A stretch of 64,000 nt of DNA from Deinococcus malanensis. Its GTDB lineage: Bacteria > Deinococcota > Deinococci > Deinococcales > Deinococcaceae. Positions within the stretch are counted from its first letter, which is position 1. Every line of letters starts with the position of its first letter. Below the pieces are notes generated by a model. That model was given only the letters and a program-made list of their open reading frames with translations, ran no database searches and was not told where the DNA came from. Positions 26,617 to 36,304 of this stretch are shown one piece after another. The translations under genes and the position numbers were made by a program. Location: assembly GCF_014647655.1 (NCBI RefSeq), contig NZ_BMPP01000013.1, forward strand, positions 66,191 through 130,190, read 5' to 3'.

Positions 26617-27819
26617 TCACCGACCTGTATGCAGGTTTTTCAGCATGCCAACACTTTCCCGGAGCACGTCCAGGTCCATCTCGTGCACTTCGACCGGGCG
26701 CCCGATGCCTTCCAGGAGGGTCACCGTCAGGCGTCCCCCCAGATGTTCGCGGAACTCCTGCAGGCCGGCCAGCACTCCGGAAGTCCGGACGCTGCCCTCG
26801 GTCTCAAGTTCCGGAACGAAAACAGGCAGTCCAAGTCCTTCCAGCACCCCCAGAATTCTCTTCCAATCACTTTCCGGCAGCATCCCCACCAGGTAAGCGT
26901 AGGTGCTGTCCAGCGCGATCCCCACCGCGACCGCTTCCCCATGACGCAGGGCGTGATGGGTCAAGGCTTCGAGCTTGTGCGCCGCCCAGTGCCCGAAGTC
27001 CAGCGGCCGGGAGGAACCGGCTTCGAAGGGGTCGCCACTGTTGCCGATGTGCTGCACGTGCAACTCCGCGCAACGAAATACCGCGTGGGCCATGGCGTCC
27101 AGATCCCGCGCTCGCAACTGCTGGGCATGCTCCTCAAGAAACACGAAAAATTCCGGATCCTTCAGCAGGGCCACCTTGACCGCTTCCGACAGCCCCCCGG
27201 ACCAGTCGCGCTCTTCCAGCGTGGTCAGGAAATCCAGGTCGTTGAGGACAGCGTGCGGAGGCGCGAACGTGCCCAGGAAGTTCTTCTTTCCGAACGCGTT
27301 CACGCTGTTCTTGACGCCCACGGCCGAATCGTTCTGCGACAGGACTGTGGTCGGAACGCGCAGAAGCCGCACGCCACGGTGTGCGGTCGCGGCCGCGTAG
27401 CCCACCATATCGATGATCGCGCCGCCCCCGATTACCATCACGTACGAGTGCCGATCGATGCCGTGCGCGTTTATTTCGGCCTGGACAGCCTGCACATACT
27501 TCGGGTCGAGTTTGATCTGCTCGCCCCCAGGCAGCACCACCGGGAGCCCGGCCAGTTCCAGAGCATCATCGTGTGCGGCGAAGTACTGCCCGACGGACTC
27601 AATCAGAAGTGGGTGGTGCTGCGTCACGCCCTCATCGACGATCACCAGAACCCTGTGTCTTCCCGGGCCAGCTATGGCCTGGCGCAGAACCGTGTTCTCC
27701 ACATTGAAGAGTGAACGGGTGAAGATCACCGGGTAACGGTAATGAACCTGAAAATCCTGTTGAATGGAACGGCGACTGAAGGCGTCCTGGGTGGACGGAG
27801 CCCCGCGTGGAGTGGTCAT
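26617..27819 (-). CDS. eboD: 3-dehydroquinate synthase-like protein of the ebo-type cluster
   Basis: A 400-residue sugar-phosphate cyclase-like protein. It has the NAD-binding [11 protein letters not shown] and PGGEQIKLD segments, [18 protein letters not shown], the metal/substrate part [20 protein letters not shown], and [14 protein letters not shown] with the zinc-ligand His. The length and motifs fit the AroB superfamily, but the position in an ebo operon suggests it is the ebo paralogue and not the shikimate-pathway enzyme. It is the last gene of the operon. Its ATG overlaps the stop of the questionable ORF upstream. Confidence 0.88.
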   Translation of the reverse strand: MTTPRGAPSTQDAFSRRSIQQDFQVHYRYPVIFTRSLFNVENTVLRQAIAGPGRHRVLVIVDEGVTQHHPLLIESVGQYFAAHDDALELAGLPVVLPGGEQIKLDPKYVQAVQAEINAHGIDRHSYVMVIGGGAIIDMVGYAAATAHRGVRLLRVPTTVLSQNDSAVGVKNSVNAFGKKNFLGTFAPPHAVLNDLDFLTTLEERDWSGGLSEAVKVALLKDPEFFVFLEEHAQQLRARDLDAMAHAVFRCAELHVQHIGNSGDPFEAGSSRPLDFGHWAAHKLEALTHHALRHGEAVAVGIALDSTYAYLVGMLPESDWKRILGVLEGLGLPVFVPELETEGSVRTSGVLAGLQEFREHLGGRLTVTLLEGIGRPVEVHEMDLDVLRESVGMLKNLHTGR

Positions 27820-28151
27820 GAGCTGTTCTCCTTTGCCCCGGATGCACGGCGGCGTGGCCCTGAAGGACCGGGCGCTGTCCTCACAGTCCCTCCGGGGGTC
27901 AGGGCCAAGAGGCCCGACCGGTGGGGTGATCTGGGCGCAGCGGAGCCCGGCACAGGACCGGCACCACCAGACCCCGAGCGACGATGGGACGACGGCCAGA
28001 CGTCTGCCCTACCCTTCGTTGCCGCGCCGAGCGGTGTGCGACACCAAGGCCACGCCGGCACGGCCCACGGCCTGGCCTTGGAGGACTCCTGGCAGGCCTG
28101 CCGCACCGGCAGGCCTGGGCGCGGAGCGGGAACATCGTGGCAGCGGCTCAT
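27816..28151 (-). CDS. questionable ORF between ebo genes
   Basis: An open frame of 111 codons. Its ATG overlaps the TGA of the phosphatase-like gene (ATGA), and its TGA overlaps the ATG of the dehydroquinate synthase-like gene (ATGA). That double coupling favours a real gene. Against this, the product is dominated by Arg, Pro, Ser, Gly and Ala, as a random frame in high-GC DNA would be, with no hydrophobic core and no motif. No other frame in this 330-bp gap looks better. It may instead be a decayed gene or a spacer. Confidence 0.25.
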   Translation of the reverse strand: MSRCHDVPAPRPGLPVRQACQESSKARPWAVPAWPWCRTPLGAATKGRADVWPSSHRRSGSGGAGPVPGSAAPRSPHRSGLLALTPGGTVRTAPGPSGPRRRASGAKENSS

Positions 28152-29530
28152 GTGACTGGACCATCCAGGTGAGCTAGGAGCACGTCGTGTACTTCCGTTG
28201 CCTGCAGGTGTGACGAATCGATCAGATCCCGGCGGCGCGTGATCAGCAGCGGCCCTGCCTCGGGAGCGTGCGTGACCCTCCCGTGTGTGCCCCTCACCAC
28301 TTCGGCATCCACGCCGATCACGTCCATCAGCGACCGGAATCCCAGCTTCTTCTGAACCAGACGCCGGGCCGCCCGGAGCTTCGGGAAGCGCAGCCGCGGG
28401 TTCATGAACAGCTCGGCCGGGTCATAGCCGGGTTTACGGTGGATGTCGACAGTAAAGGCGTAATCGGGTGCCCGGGCGTCCTCGAGCCAGTAGTAGTAGG
28501 TAAACCACGCGCCTGCCTTCGCCACCAGGACGAAATCACCGGCACGCTCGTGATTCAGGTGCTGCTGCTGCTTCCCGGACTCGTCCAGGACCTCCTGCAC
28601 CCCCGGGACAACTTCCAGCAAGGCCCGGACCCGGTGCAGCTGCGACCGGTCGTTCACGTAGACATGCGCCACCTGATGGTCCGCGACGGCAAAAGCCTGG
28701 CTTCCCATCGGGTCGATCACGTCGCGGCCAAGCTCGTTGCGGACACGCAGCAGTCCTGCCCCGCGCAGTACCCGGTTGATATGAATGGGCTGCCGGGCAG
28801 CCTCGATGCCGTATTCCGACAGCACCACGACCTGCACCCCGCGCGCCTCGTAAAAGCGGATCAGGTTCCCCGCGAGGTCGTCCACGGCGCGAAGGTCTCC
28901 AGCAACGGCGTCCAGATCCGGGCCATGCTGCTGCAACGGATAGTCCAGATGCGGAAGGTACACCAGCGACAGGGTCGGTGCGTGGTGCGTCTCGACCCGC
29001 ATCGCGGCGCGCGCAATCCAGGCGGTGGACGTGATGTTCGCGTTCGGACCCCAGAAACTGAACAGCGGGAACTGCCCGAGGTCCGACTGCAACTCGTCAC
29101 GCAACTCAGAGGGTTGGGTGTAGACGTCGGGAATTTTGCGGCCGTCGGCCGGGTACATCGGGCGTGGCGTCACCGCGTAATCGACGCTGGAGTTCATATT
29201 GAACCACCAGAACAGGTTCGCGCAGGTGAAGGCCGGGAACCGTTCGCGCGCCGTCTCCCAGATCTTCGGCGACTGGACGAGGAGGTTGCTCTGCCGCCAG
29301 AGTTTCACTTCCCCTTCCTCGCGGAAGTACCAGCCGTTGCCGACCACCCCGTGATCCGCCGGCCAGCGGCCGGTGAGGTAGGTGGCCTGCACGCTGCATG
29401 TCACTGCGGGCAGCACCTGACCGACCGTCGCAAGCGTTCCGGCACGCGCCAGGGCGCTGAGGTTCGGGGTGTGGTCCCCCAGCAGGTTCGGCGTGAGGCC
29501 GACAATGTTCAGTACGGCGGTTCGGTTCAA
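28148..29530 (-). CDS. eboF: alkaline phosphatase-superfamily protein of the ebo-type cluster
   Basis: A 460-residue nucleotide pyrophosphatase/phosphodiesterase-like protein. The N-terminus VLNIVGLTPNLLGDHTPNLS resembles the metal-binding opening, and PAVTCSVQATYLTGRWPADHG carries the nucleophile (Thr/Ser) and the next metal-site region. YLPHLDYPLQQHGPD and VVVLSEYGIE supply further Asp/His/Glu metal ligands. No signal peptide is seen. In ebo/EDB clusters a protein of this superfamily is a standard member; its substrate is unknown. It starts 1 bp after the stop of the UbiA-like gene. Confidence 0.85.
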   Translation of the reverse strand: MNRTAVLNIVGLTPNLLGDHTPNLSALARAGTLATVGQVLPAVTCSVQATYLTGRWPADHGVVGNGWYFREEGEVKLWRQSNLLVQSPKIWETARERFPAFTCANLFWWFNMNSSVDYAVTPRPMYPADGRKIPDVYTQPSELRDELQSDLGQFPLFSFWGPNANITSTAWIARAAMRVETHHAPTLSLVYLPHLDYPLQQHGPDLDAVAGDLRAVDDLAGNLIRFYEARGVQVVVLSEYGIEAARQPIHINRVLRGAGLLRVRNELGRDVIDPMGSQAFAVADHQVAHVYVNDRSQLHRVRALLEVVPGVQEVLDESGKQQQHLNHERAGDFVLVAKAGAWFTYYYWLEDARAPDYAFTVDIHRKPGYDPAELFMNPRLRFPKLRAARRLVQKKLGFRSLMDVIGVDAEVVRGTHGRVTHAPEAGPLLITRRRDLIDSSHLQATEVHDVLLAHLDGPVT

Positions 29531-29531
29531 A

Positions 29532-30416
29532 TCAGGTTCCTTTGATGTACCGCTGGAGAAACAGCGTCAGGGCGAAGGCGATCAGGGCGACCGGCACCAG
29601 GTTGTAGGCGCCGGCCACCGCGAGCACCAGGGCGTCGAGAAGAGACACACCGGCAATCAGCTGCGCGACGGCCCGCCCGGGCTGGCGCGCTTTGCCGTAC
29701 ACGAACGTCAGACAGAAGGCGGCCCAACCGACAAAAGCCAGCGCGAGCCCCCAGCCGCTGAGCTCCAGACCGCTCGCCACAGCCAGAACGGCAGGCAGGA
29801 ACAGCAGCGCTGCCGGCCACACGCTGCCGAAGGTGGCGCGCAGTTCGGTCTTCGCAATGTAGGTCAGTCCGACAATGTACAGGCCCAGCGCCGCCGCCCA
29901 GAGCAGCAGCGTAGCGGTGATGGCAGGCTGCACGGCCACGAACGCGATGACATACACCATGGCGCGGTTCAGGGCCATGATGACCGGGCTGAGCGGATTG
30001 GTCTTGTGCCACGCGTCATACAGCACGATCAGGACGATCAGCAGCATTCCACCCATGAGCGGGAGGAAACCAAGCGGCCACAGCAGCAGCGTGCCCAGGC
30101 CGAAAAGGCCCAGGGTGACGGCAAGTGCCGCGCTTCTGGGCACGAGGCCCGATGGCAGGGGGCGCTCTGGACGTTCACGGCAGTCAATCTGAAAGTCGAG
30201 GTAGTCGTTGAGATACATGCCTGCGGTGTAATAGGCAACCATGGCGGCCATAAGAGCCAGCAGGGTGCCCGGCTCGGCCGTGGTGCCTGCCGTCATGGCG
30301 CCGAGTGCGGCTCCCGCCAGGACGTTGCTGACGATGGTCGGACTGTTCGAAATGCGTGCCAGCGCGAGGTATCCGCGGAGGCGCCGGGGCCACCCGGGCA
30401 GCACCTCAGAGGACAC
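29532..30416 (-). CDS. eboC: UbiA-like prenyltransferase of the ebo-type cluster
   Basis: A 294-residue integral membrane protein with about eight hydrophobic helices. The first motif, [20 protein letters not shown], is the UbiA Asp-rich Mg-diphosphate site (NDxxDxxxD). The second Asp-rich loop is weaker ([12 protein letters not shown]), as is usual for EboC-type proteins. UbiA enzymes attach prenyl chains to aromatic acceptors in the membrane. In this cluster the acceptor is unknown and may be a precursor being moved to the envelope. It overlaps the end of the EboE gene by 11 bp. Confidence 0.9.
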   Translation of the reverse strand: MSSEVLPGWPRRLRGYLALARISNSPTIVSNVLAGAALGAMTAGTTAEPGTLLALMAAMVAYYTAGMYLNDYLDFQIDCRERPERPLPSGLVPRSAALAVTLGLFGLGTLLLWPLGFLPLMGGMLLIVLIVLYDAWHKTNPLSPVIMALNRAMVYVIAFVAVQPAITATLLLWAAALGLYIVGLTYIAKTELRATFGSVWPAALLFLPAVLAVASGLELSGWGLALAFVGWAAFCLTFVYGKARQPGRAVAQLIAGVSLLDALVLAVAGAYNLVPVALIAFALTLFLQRYIKGT

Positions 30417-31605
30417 GTTGCACCCAGCGCAGTTCCCGCTCGATCGAGTCCGAGAGGGAAACCTTCAGGTCCGGCGGCAGGACATCCCAGGTGTAGGTCT
30501 CGACTTCCAGGTGCTGGGTAAACGGACGTTCCCGCAACACCCCGAAGGTCTCCAGGATGGCTTCACGGGTCGACCTCAGCGGCCCCGGGCCGTCCCAGAA
30601 CAGCGGCACGTGAAAGTGCACCCGCCACTCACAGGCGCCTGCATCCGGAGCGGTGGCCAGCGCGTCGTTCAGGTCGCGGAACGACACAAGGCGGCCATCA
30701 TGGCTCCGCTGCACCACCTGATGCAGGTAGGTGGATTCGTCGTATACATGCAGCGCATCTATCGCCTTCTGCCGGTCCGGTCCGGTCAGGTCAACACGCA
30801 GCGCGGAGCTGACCTGCACCTTCCCGATGCGCATCCCGGCGGCCTCGTACTTGCGCAGGGCCTCGGCAGGGCTCTCGTACATCACGGCGGCGTGGCAGGT
30901 GTCGAAACACACCTGCACGTGAGTGGCCATCCGCGCTCTTGCGGCTTCGACACTCTCTCCGAGCCGCTGCGCGAGTTCTCTTGCGCCCCCCTGCAGCAGT
31001 CGTTCCTGAAAAAAACCAACCAGATCACCCGTGCACTCCAGCAGTCCGTCGGGCTCCGGTTCCACATCCAGGTGGATGAGGACGCCCTGTTGCTCGTGCA
31101 TCCGCGCGAGTGCCTCGACCACCCGGACGATATTGGAAGTCATGACCTCCCAGGCACCCTCGTCGTCCGGCGCGACCCAGCCCCGGTAGGAGAGCGGGCT
31201 GGTGGAGATCCCTCCATTCACGCCGCTGGGCAGCAGTCCGGCCAGAATCCTCGCCAGGTGCAGGGTGTACTGCACGCGCTCCTCGCTGCGCCAGTCGGGC
31301 GCGTGCACCTGGGCCTTGACGGGCTGGCCATGAAAGGCGCCGTAGGGAAAGCCGTTCATGGTGAACACGTACAAACCGCGCTGATCCAGGAAGATCCGGA
31401 AGGCTTCGAGCGCCCCGGGGACCATCAGTTCCTGGGCTTCTGCGGCCGACAGCCGCAGACCCACCCCGAACGGCGCCTCGGGAGACAGGCGGGCCTTCAC
31501 CGGCACCGTGTATCGCTCCAGATTGTCCCTGACCGCCGCCAGTCCGCTGGAAGGATGGATGTTGGTGCAGTACGAGAGATGAAGCCTGTTGTGCCCGGCG
31601 ATCAT
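30406..31605 (-). CDS. eboE: metabolite traffic protein EboE-like (xylose isomerase-like TIM barrel)
   Basis: A 399-residue TIM-barrel protein. Visible elements include [20 protein letters not shown] at the N-terminus, the typical EboE opening, then [51 protein letters not shown] and [10 protein letters not shown]. The Glu/Asp/His residues in these strands would form a metal site as in sugar isomerases. The substrate is unknown. It starts 2 bp after the stop of the TatD-like gene, so it is clearly in the operon. Confidence 0.88.
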   Translation of the reverse strand: MIAGHNRLHLSYCTNIHPSSGLAAVRDNLERYTVPVKARLSPEAPFGVGLRLSAAEAQELMVPGALEAFRIFLDQRGLYVFTMNGFPYGAFHGQPVKAQVHAPDWRSEERVQYTLHLARILAGLLPSGVNGGISTSPLSYRGWVAPDDEGAWEVMTSNIVRVVEALARMHEQQGVLIHLDVEPEPDGLLECTGDLVGFFQERLLQGGARELAQRLGESVEAARARMATHVQVCFDTCHAAVMYESPAEALRKYEAAGMRIGKVQVSSALRVDLTGPDRQKAIDALHVYDESTYLHQVVQRSHDGRLVSFRDLNDALATAPDAGACEWRVHFHVPLFWDGPGPLRSTREAILETFGVLRERPFTQHLEVETYTWDVLPPDLKVSLSDSIERELRWVQRVL

Positions 31606-31607
31606 AG

Positions 31608-32441
31608 TCAGTCGGCCGCGGCTGTGCGCGGCCCATGGTCCGGCAACCGGAACCTGCCGGACTGCGCCAGGAACTGCGCCGGATTTTCATACACCACCTG
31701 CCGGATCAGACCCTCACCATGTCCGCGGCGCCGCATCTCCAGCACGAACTCCGGCACCGCCACCGGATCGCTGGGACCCCAGTCGCATGCGGACGCGACA
31801 CAGACACGCTCCGCACCGTGCATTTCCAGCATGTCGATGGCCCGCCCGGGTGACGCCTTGGTTTTCGGATAAAGCGTGAAACCGGTCCAGAAGCCGTTGT
31901 CCAGGATCATCTCCACGGTGTGTTCCTCGGCGTGGTCCACCATGACCCGTTCAGGCTGTATGCGCGGGTCGGCCAAGAGGGTCTCGATGATGACCTTCGT
32001 GCCCTTGTACTTGTCCTCCAGGTGCGGCGTGTGAATGTGAATCATCTGGTCGTGCTCCAGCGCCAGTTCCACGTGATCCCTGAAGGTCGCGAGCTCGTTG
32101 CGTGTCACGCGGTTCAGGCCGATCTCGCCGATGCCCAGGACCGTGGGCCGGTCAAGAAAGTCCGGGATGAGCTTCAGGACCTCGCGCGCCAGTTCGCGGT
32201 CCTCGCCTTCCTTGGGGTTCAGGCACAGCCAGGTGTAATGCTGGATGCCATACTGTGCGGCGCGGGCGGGCTCGAAGGTCGTGAGGTGATCGAAATAGTC
32301 CGCGAAGACCACCGCGCCCAGACGGTCGCGTCCAGACCAGAAGGCCGGCTCGGTCACCGCGACACAGCCGGTCAGGGCCATCTTGTGATAGTCGTCGGTG
32401 CTTCGCGAGATCATGTGCGCATGCAGATCGATGTATCTCAC
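31608..32441 (-). CDS. eboB: TatD-like metal-dependent hydrolase of the ebo-type cluster
   Basis: A 277-residue amidohydrolase. The first metal site reads [14 protein letters not shown] (HxH-type). [11 protein letters not shown] carries the metal-bridging Glu, MIHIHTPH the third site His, and VMVDHAEE the next ligands, with CDWGPSDP at the end. TatD proteins are metal-dependent hydrolases/nucleases; in ebo clusters the activity is not known. The start overlaps the stop of the small leader gene by 4 bases (ATGA-type coupling). Confidence 0.88.
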   Translation of the reverse strand: MRYIDLHAHMISRSTDDYHKMALTGCVAVTEPAFWSGRDRLGAVVFADYFDHLTTFEPARAAQYGIQHYTWLCLNPKEGEDRELAREVLKLIPDFLDRPTVLGIGEIGLNRVTRNELATFRDHVELALEHDQMIHIHTPHLEDKYKGTKVIIETLLADPRIQPERVMVDHAEEHTVEMILDNGFWTGFTLYPKTKASPGRAIDMLEMHGAERVCVASACDWGPSDPVAVPEFVLEMRRRGHGEGLIRQVVYENPAQFLAQSGRFRLPDHGPRTAAAD

Positions 32442-32755
32442 CGCTGCTCCTCCTGACGCTGGTGTGCGGGCGCGCCCCAGGCACTCTGTTGATCGCGCTC
32501 CTCGAGCAGGCGGCTGTCCTGGTCGCTCAGGAGCATCTGGGCACGCTTGACCCGCTGGGGTCCGTCGGCGGTCAGTACGGTCAGGGCTTCTCGCAGGGCG
32601 CGCAGCCGGAAGTCATCCTCGGCGTTCTGGTCGGCGGCCCGGTCAAAGCGGTCAAGGTACGCCGCGAGGTCCAGAATTTTTGTGCGGTGCTCCATGAAGA
32701 ACTCATCGAGAAGTTGCCGCTGGCTCAGTGGGCAGGTGCTGCTGTAAGAATTCAT
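32438..32755 (-). CDS. small protein heading the ebo-type operon
   Basis: A 105-residue helical protein ([20 protein letters not shown], then [20 protein letters not shown] and [13 protein letters not shown]). ATG 32755 has a textbook AGGAGGT ribosome site. The frame extends upstream to 33073, but that part is not protein-like. The position matches eboA, but it is shorter than the EboA-domain proteins I know and I cannot confirm homology. It overlaps the TatD-like gene, so it is the first gene of the operon. Confidence 0.7.
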   Translation of the reverse strand: MNSYSSTCPLSQRQLLDEFFMEHRTKILDLAAYLDRFDRAADQNAEDDFRLRALREALTVLTADGPQRVKRAQMLLSDQDSRLLEERDQQSAWGAPAHQRQEEQR

Positions 32756-33166
32756 GGTCTGACCTCCTGTGCGTGCCGCTGTGCTCAATCTCACTGGGTC
32801 CTGCATCATACCGGGCCTTCCCTGAAAAGTAGCCACGTACATTCGGGGGGCCGGATAGCCCGGGACTTGTCTCACACGCCGGCCCGCAAGAGAAGGCTGG
32901 GCTGATGTAGATGGGTGGGGTGGAAGCTGATCTGGCGCGCCAAACGTGGATCCGCGCCCGGACATGAGTAACTGATGTTCCCGTTGAGGTGCCGCGTCCG
33001 TCCGAAAAGATCGATACGTGCCCTGGGGAGCGTCTGCGTGGGGTGTCTGCCCGACAATCCGTTCTGGCGGCAAAGAATTCTGGGCGTTGCCCTAGCCCTG
33101 GAGTGACAGAAATGCACCTGATAAAAGCACGGCCGCCGGTTCCCTCCAGGGCTCTGGTATCAAGGC
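32756..33166. other. intergenic stretch upstream of ebo-type operon, 411 bp
   Basis: A good -10 box (TATGAT, minus strand, 32811-32806) lies 51 nt before the operon start; I see no -35. The rest has no convincing gene. Confidence 0.4.
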
Positions 33167-33913
33167 CTAGCAGCCGGCCTTCCCTTTCTCCTGGGTTTTG
33201 AGAAAACCCAGTACCGCGGCCCAGTATCCCTCGGTGACGCTCCTTTCGGTCGTCTTGGCAGGATCGAGGTTCACCACGCCGCGCAGTCCGAAGCCGGGCG
33301 GCACATACTGCCGCCTGCACGCGGAATTCACCGCACGCAGCAGCTCCCGGGCGGCCTGCACCTCGAACGGATCGTCGCTGCTGGTCACGAAGACCGGAAC
33401 CCGCGTCTGGCGGGCGGCACCCAGGGCATCTACTTCAAACAGGTCATTGCGGTACGGGCTGAAGGCCAGCAGACCGGAGAGCTCAGGACGGCGGGCTGCG
33501 AACGCAAACAGCAGGGTTCCACTGGCGCCGCTTCCCATCACGAACACCGGAACTCCCGGGTAGGTGCGTTTCAGCCACCGCCATGACACATCCATGTCAC
33601 GCAGCGCGTCCGCCTCCGTCAGAATCCGGGTGCCCAGCCCCTGCACAGTGAGGTTGTCGTGACCGTCGTAGCGACCGCCTGAGCGCTGGTCCAGTGCAAC
33701 TGAAGCGTAGCCTTCACGTGCCAGACGCCGGACGATTCCACTGAATTCGTGCCTGTTCTGCCCGGCAGCGTGAAGCAGCAGGAAAGTTCCCCGTGGACGG
33801 GTTACCGCCGTATGCTCGGCGTGAAGCGTGAGACCATCGGGCGCCTTGAACTGAACGGGCGCGGAATGTGCCACCGAGACGATCAGCAAAAGCAGAAGGG
33901 TGAACACTCGCAT
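33167..33913 (-). CDS. secreted alpha/beta hydrolase
   Basis: A 248-residue protein with a signal peptide (MRVFTLLLLLIVSVAHSAP). The fold signatures are FLLLHAAGQNRHEFSG (oxyanion loop), VALDQRSGG, and the nucleophile elbow VMGSGASGTL. SSDDPFEV is the likely acid. The catalytic His is not obvious near the C-terminus, where none is seen after residue 200, so activity is uncertain. I chose ATG 33913 because CTGGAGGCAGC precedes it. It is probably periplasmic or exported. Confidence 0.8.
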   Translation of the reverse strand: MRVFTLLLLLIVSVAHSAPVQFKAPDGLTLHAEHTAVTRPRGTFLLLHAAGQNRHEFSGIVRRLAREGYASVALDQRSGGRYDGHDNLTVQGLGTRILTEADALRDMDVSWRWLKRTYPGVPVFVMGSGASGTLLFAFAARRPELSGLLAFSPYRNDLFEVDALGAARQTRVPVFVTSSDDPFEVQAARELLRAVNSACRRQYVPPGFGLRGVVNLDPAKTTERSVTEGYWAAVLGFLKTQEKGKAGC

Positions 33914-34346
33914 GCTGCCTCCAGGCATTCAGAAAGGACGTGGACAGGACCGTGTGCATATCTTGCGCCTTTCGCCTGCGAAGAATGGGTGGGCGGATTC
34001 TGTCTGAATGCCGGGGTGCCATCGCCTGCCCCCATCTTTCCCCGGCATTTCAGGCAGGTGGCTGGGAACAGGCACCCCTGCACTGGAAACCAGCAGTCCC
34101 TTCGCCCCGGGCCCCCTCGCGCAGGAGAATTCATGAATTTTTCCACCGGGACCACCGTGCGCAACGCCCTGCTCACCCATACCTTCCTCGAAGGCTTCAC
34201 CCAACAGCGGGGGAAGCTGACCGGTCTCCAGCAGCTTCCTTGCGGGCCCAGGCGTTTGTCTGAGCTTTCCTGATGCCGAACATCTGGTTGGTGCCGGCGG
34301 GACAGGCAGGCTGCCAGCCGGCACACCGTCCCCTATTCTCAGATTC
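33914..34346. other. intergenic stretch, 433 bp
   Basis: It lies between the secreted hydrolase (minus) and the flavin reductase (plus). The only candidate gene is the 46-codon ORF at 34133-34273. No hairpin is seen. Confidence 0.4.
34133..34273 (+). CDS. short ORF with good ribosome site
   Basis: A 46-residue ORF starting MNFSTGTTVRNALLTHTFLE. GCAGGAGAATTC places a strong Shine-Dalgarno 6 nt before ATG 34133. The first 30 residues look like an amphipathic helix; the end (CGPRRLSELS) does not. It may be the intact 5' end of a gene cut off by a deletion or frameshift. No family is recognised. Confidence 0.35.
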   Translation: MNFSTGTTVRNALLTHTFLEGFTQQRGKLTGLQQLPCGPRRLSELS

Positions 34347-34898
34347 ATGCTGAGTGCCACGACTGCCCGCTTCTTCGGCTACTACCCTGGTACCGTCGCC
34401 CTGGTCACCGCCGAGCATTCCGGAACGCGCAATGTCCTCAGTGTGGGCTGGCACACCGCCCTGAGTGCCGACCCTCCCCTCTACGGTGTGGCGGTGGGTC
34501 GGGAACGCGGGAGCCACCCCCTGATCGTGCAAAGTGGGCAATTCGGAGTGAACTTTCTGCCTCTTGCGGCTGCGCGGGCGGTGCAGGGAGCGGGGGTCCT
34601 GAGCCTGCACGACCGACATGACGCCGATAAGTACGCGCGGCTGGGACTGACGACGCTGCCACACAGCCCCCTGGCCGTCACCCAGGCCTATCTGCACTAC
34701 CGCTGCGATGTGGTGAATGTGGTGCCGACCGGTGACCATGACCTGTTCGTCGGGCAGGTGACCGAGGTGCACTTCGACTCAGCTCACTACGACGAGGGAG
34801 GCCTCTTCGTGGGCCAGGCTGCGGTATATCTCGGCCGCAGTGCCTACGTCACAACCACCCAGGAGCGGCAGGTCTACCCGCCGGACGACTTCGTGTAA
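34347..34898 (+). CDS. flavin reductase family protein
   Basis: A 183-residue FMN-binding split-barrel protein. Family features are ARFFGYYPGTVALVTAE at the start, NVLSVGWHTALSADPPLYGV (FMN-binding loop) and HPLIVQSGQFGVNFLP. YHYRC-type strands (YLHYRCDVVNVVPTGDHD) and LFVGQVTEVHF complete the barrel. It would reduce free flavin with NAD(P)H or act as an electron donor for a monooxygenase. A luciferase-like oxidoreductase lies about 5 kb away. Confidence 0.9.
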   Translation: MLSATTARFFGYYPGTVALVTAEHSGTRNVLSVGWHTALSADPPLYGVAVGRERGSHPLIVQSGQFGVNFLPLAAARAVQGAGVLSLHDRHDADKYARLGLTTLPHSPLAVTQAYLHYRCDVVNVVPTGDHDLFVGQVTEVHFDSAHYDEGGLFVGQAAVYLGRSAYVTTTQERQVYPPDDFV

Positions 34899-35113
34899 GG
34901 CAGCGAAGCCACATGGCCAGGGGTATGAGGACGTTCTGATTCCGCTCAGGTCGTGCGGCCACTGGCTACCGGTTTTGTCCCGCTCGGAATCCAGCAGCAG
35001 CTCCAGCTGTGGGGTCATAAGTCGGCGCGAGGCAGAGTGCTGCTGTCCGGCCTTTTGATGACAGTCCACAGGGAGGCTCCTTTGAGGCACACTGCACCCT
35101 GGAGGGAGAAACC

Positions 35114-35231
35114 ATGGGCGCCTTCGTCATCAAGGGTGGGATGATGGTTGACGGCACAGGAACACCGGCATTCCCCGCTGACCCGCGCATCGATGAATGC
35201 CGGATCACCCGAATAGGCCCTCCAGGCTCGG
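35114..35231 (+). pseudogene. N-terminal stub of an N-acyl-D-amino-acid deacylase-like gene
   Basis: ATG 35114 with a GGAGGGAGA site opens FVIKGGMMVDGTGTPAFPAD, then PRIDECRITRIGP. This matches the first 35 residues of D-aminoacylase/dihydroorotase-like amidohydrolases (RGGTVVDGTGAPxFxADVAI). The match ends abruptly near 35231. The remaining frame is the reverse complement of a different gene. Only the 5' end survives. Confidence 0.75.
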
Positions 35232-35261
35232 GTGCGCCTGACCCGCTTACGCGAATTGGGT

Positions 35262-35637
35262 GTGCCGCGCTGGCGCCGAGGGTAGCCCAGTTCAGATCAC
35301 TGCGGAACGGGATGACCTGCCCGGCCGGAACGCAGGTGTATTCGGCGTACCCGCCGTCGAGCTGCCGGCCTATGCCGCCCATCATGGTGGCCACCTGGTG
35401 GCCGACCTGGAACTCTCCGCCTGGGCAGTCCGTCACCACGCCGACGGCTTTGATGCCGGGAATGATGGGGATGGCGGCGTTCTCGGCAACCCCCAGGCGC
35501 AGGTGAAGTTCGGACTGGTTCAGTCCGAAGGCCCGCACGCGGATCAGGACCCAGCCGGGGGTCGGCACGGGCACAGGACAGGTCTGGAGGGTGAGCGCTT
35601 CGGGAGGGCCGGGTGCGTTCAGGATGACCGCTTGCAT
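35262..35637 (-). pseudogene. N-terminal part of a zinc-type alcohol dehydrogenase / quinone oxidoreductase gene
   Basis: ATG 35637 opens MQAVILNAPGPPEALTLQTC, then GWVLIRVRAFGLNQSELHLR, IPIIPGIKAVGVV and the GHQVATMMGG loop, typical of MDR-family quinone oxidoreductases. The match stops near 35262 after SDLNWATLGASA, before the NADPH-binding Rossmann domain. Two thirds of the gene are missing. The frame then runs through the amidohydrolase stub on the opposite strand. The MarR gene just upstream (8 bp) was probably its regulator. Confidence 0.8.
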
Positions 35638-35645
35638 CAGGCGCG

Positions 35646-36080
35646 TCAGGTGGGGGTGTCTGCGGGGTCGAGAGCGCGTTCGATGTGGTTCAGGGCGTCA
35701 TGCAGGGCGGGAAGGGAGACTGAGGCGAAGGCCTGGTTGAGGAGGGGTTCGAGGATGGCTTCGGCCTGGGTCAGGGTGGCGTGGCCAGTGTCGGTGACGG
35801 TGAGCAGGGAGGAGCGCCGGTCCTGGGGGTTGGGCTGCCGTTGGCAGAGGCCGGACGCTTCGAGGCGATCGACGAGTTTGCTGGCGGCACCCACCGTGAT
35901 GAGCAGGCGGGTGGAGATCTCGTTCACGCGGCATGGGTCGACGGACGCGATAACGCGCAGGACTTCGAGGCGGCCGAGGGTCAGGCCGGTCTGGTGTTGC
36001 AGTTCCTCGTCGCAGCGACCCCACAAGAGGGTTTCCACGTGGACGAGGCGGTCGAAGAGCTGCCGGGCTGACAGCGTCAT
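35646..36080 (-). CDS. MarR family transcriptional regulator
   Basis: A 144-residue winged-helix regulator. LTLGRLEVLRVIASVDPCRV, then NEISTRLLITVGAASKLVDRLE is the recognition helix, and PQDRRSSLLTVTDTG is the wing; the terminal helices dimerise. It is upstream of, and on the same strand as, the truncated oxidoreductase, the classical MarR/quinone-oxidoreductase pairing. A 33-bp inverted repeat (36100-36132) 20 bp upstream is its likely autoregulatory operator. It may now regulate nothing nearby. Confidence 0.9.
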   Translation of the reverse strand: MTLSARQLFDRLVHVETLLWGRCDEELQHQTGLTLGRLEVLRVIASVDPCRVNEISTRLLITVGAASKLVDRLEASGLCQRQPNPQDRRSSLLTVTDTGHATLTQAEAILEPLLNQAFASVSLPALHDALNHIERALDPADTPT

Positions 36081-36099
36081 GGTCTGTCTCCAGCTTCGA

Positions 36100-36132
36100 T
36101 GTATTCCAAGGAATTAGCTTCAATGGAATACA
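36100..36132. promoter_or_regulatory. inverted repeat upstream of marR (probable operator)
   Basis: The 9-bp arms TGTATTCCA and TGGAATACA are perfect and flank 15 bp. It lies 20-52 bp before ATG 36080, where MarR proteins usually bind their own promoter. Confidence 0.65.
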
Positions 36133-36304
36133 CTTTGACAGGTTCTGTTCCTTTCGGAAAGTGCTGCCGCACATTTGGGACCTGAGGGGCTGACACAGGG
36201 CACGCCTCTGAACCTCTTAACCTCCAACCGGGCCACGCCACTGGCCTGGGGACTGGCTGTGGTGAACTCGTTCCGATACCGGACGGCGCCCGTATAGTGA
36301 TCGC

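Noticed and set aside
28268..29545. 425-codon plus-strand frame over the phosphatase-like ebo gene
   Set aside because: It is antisense to a gene with clear phosphatase-superfamily motifs.
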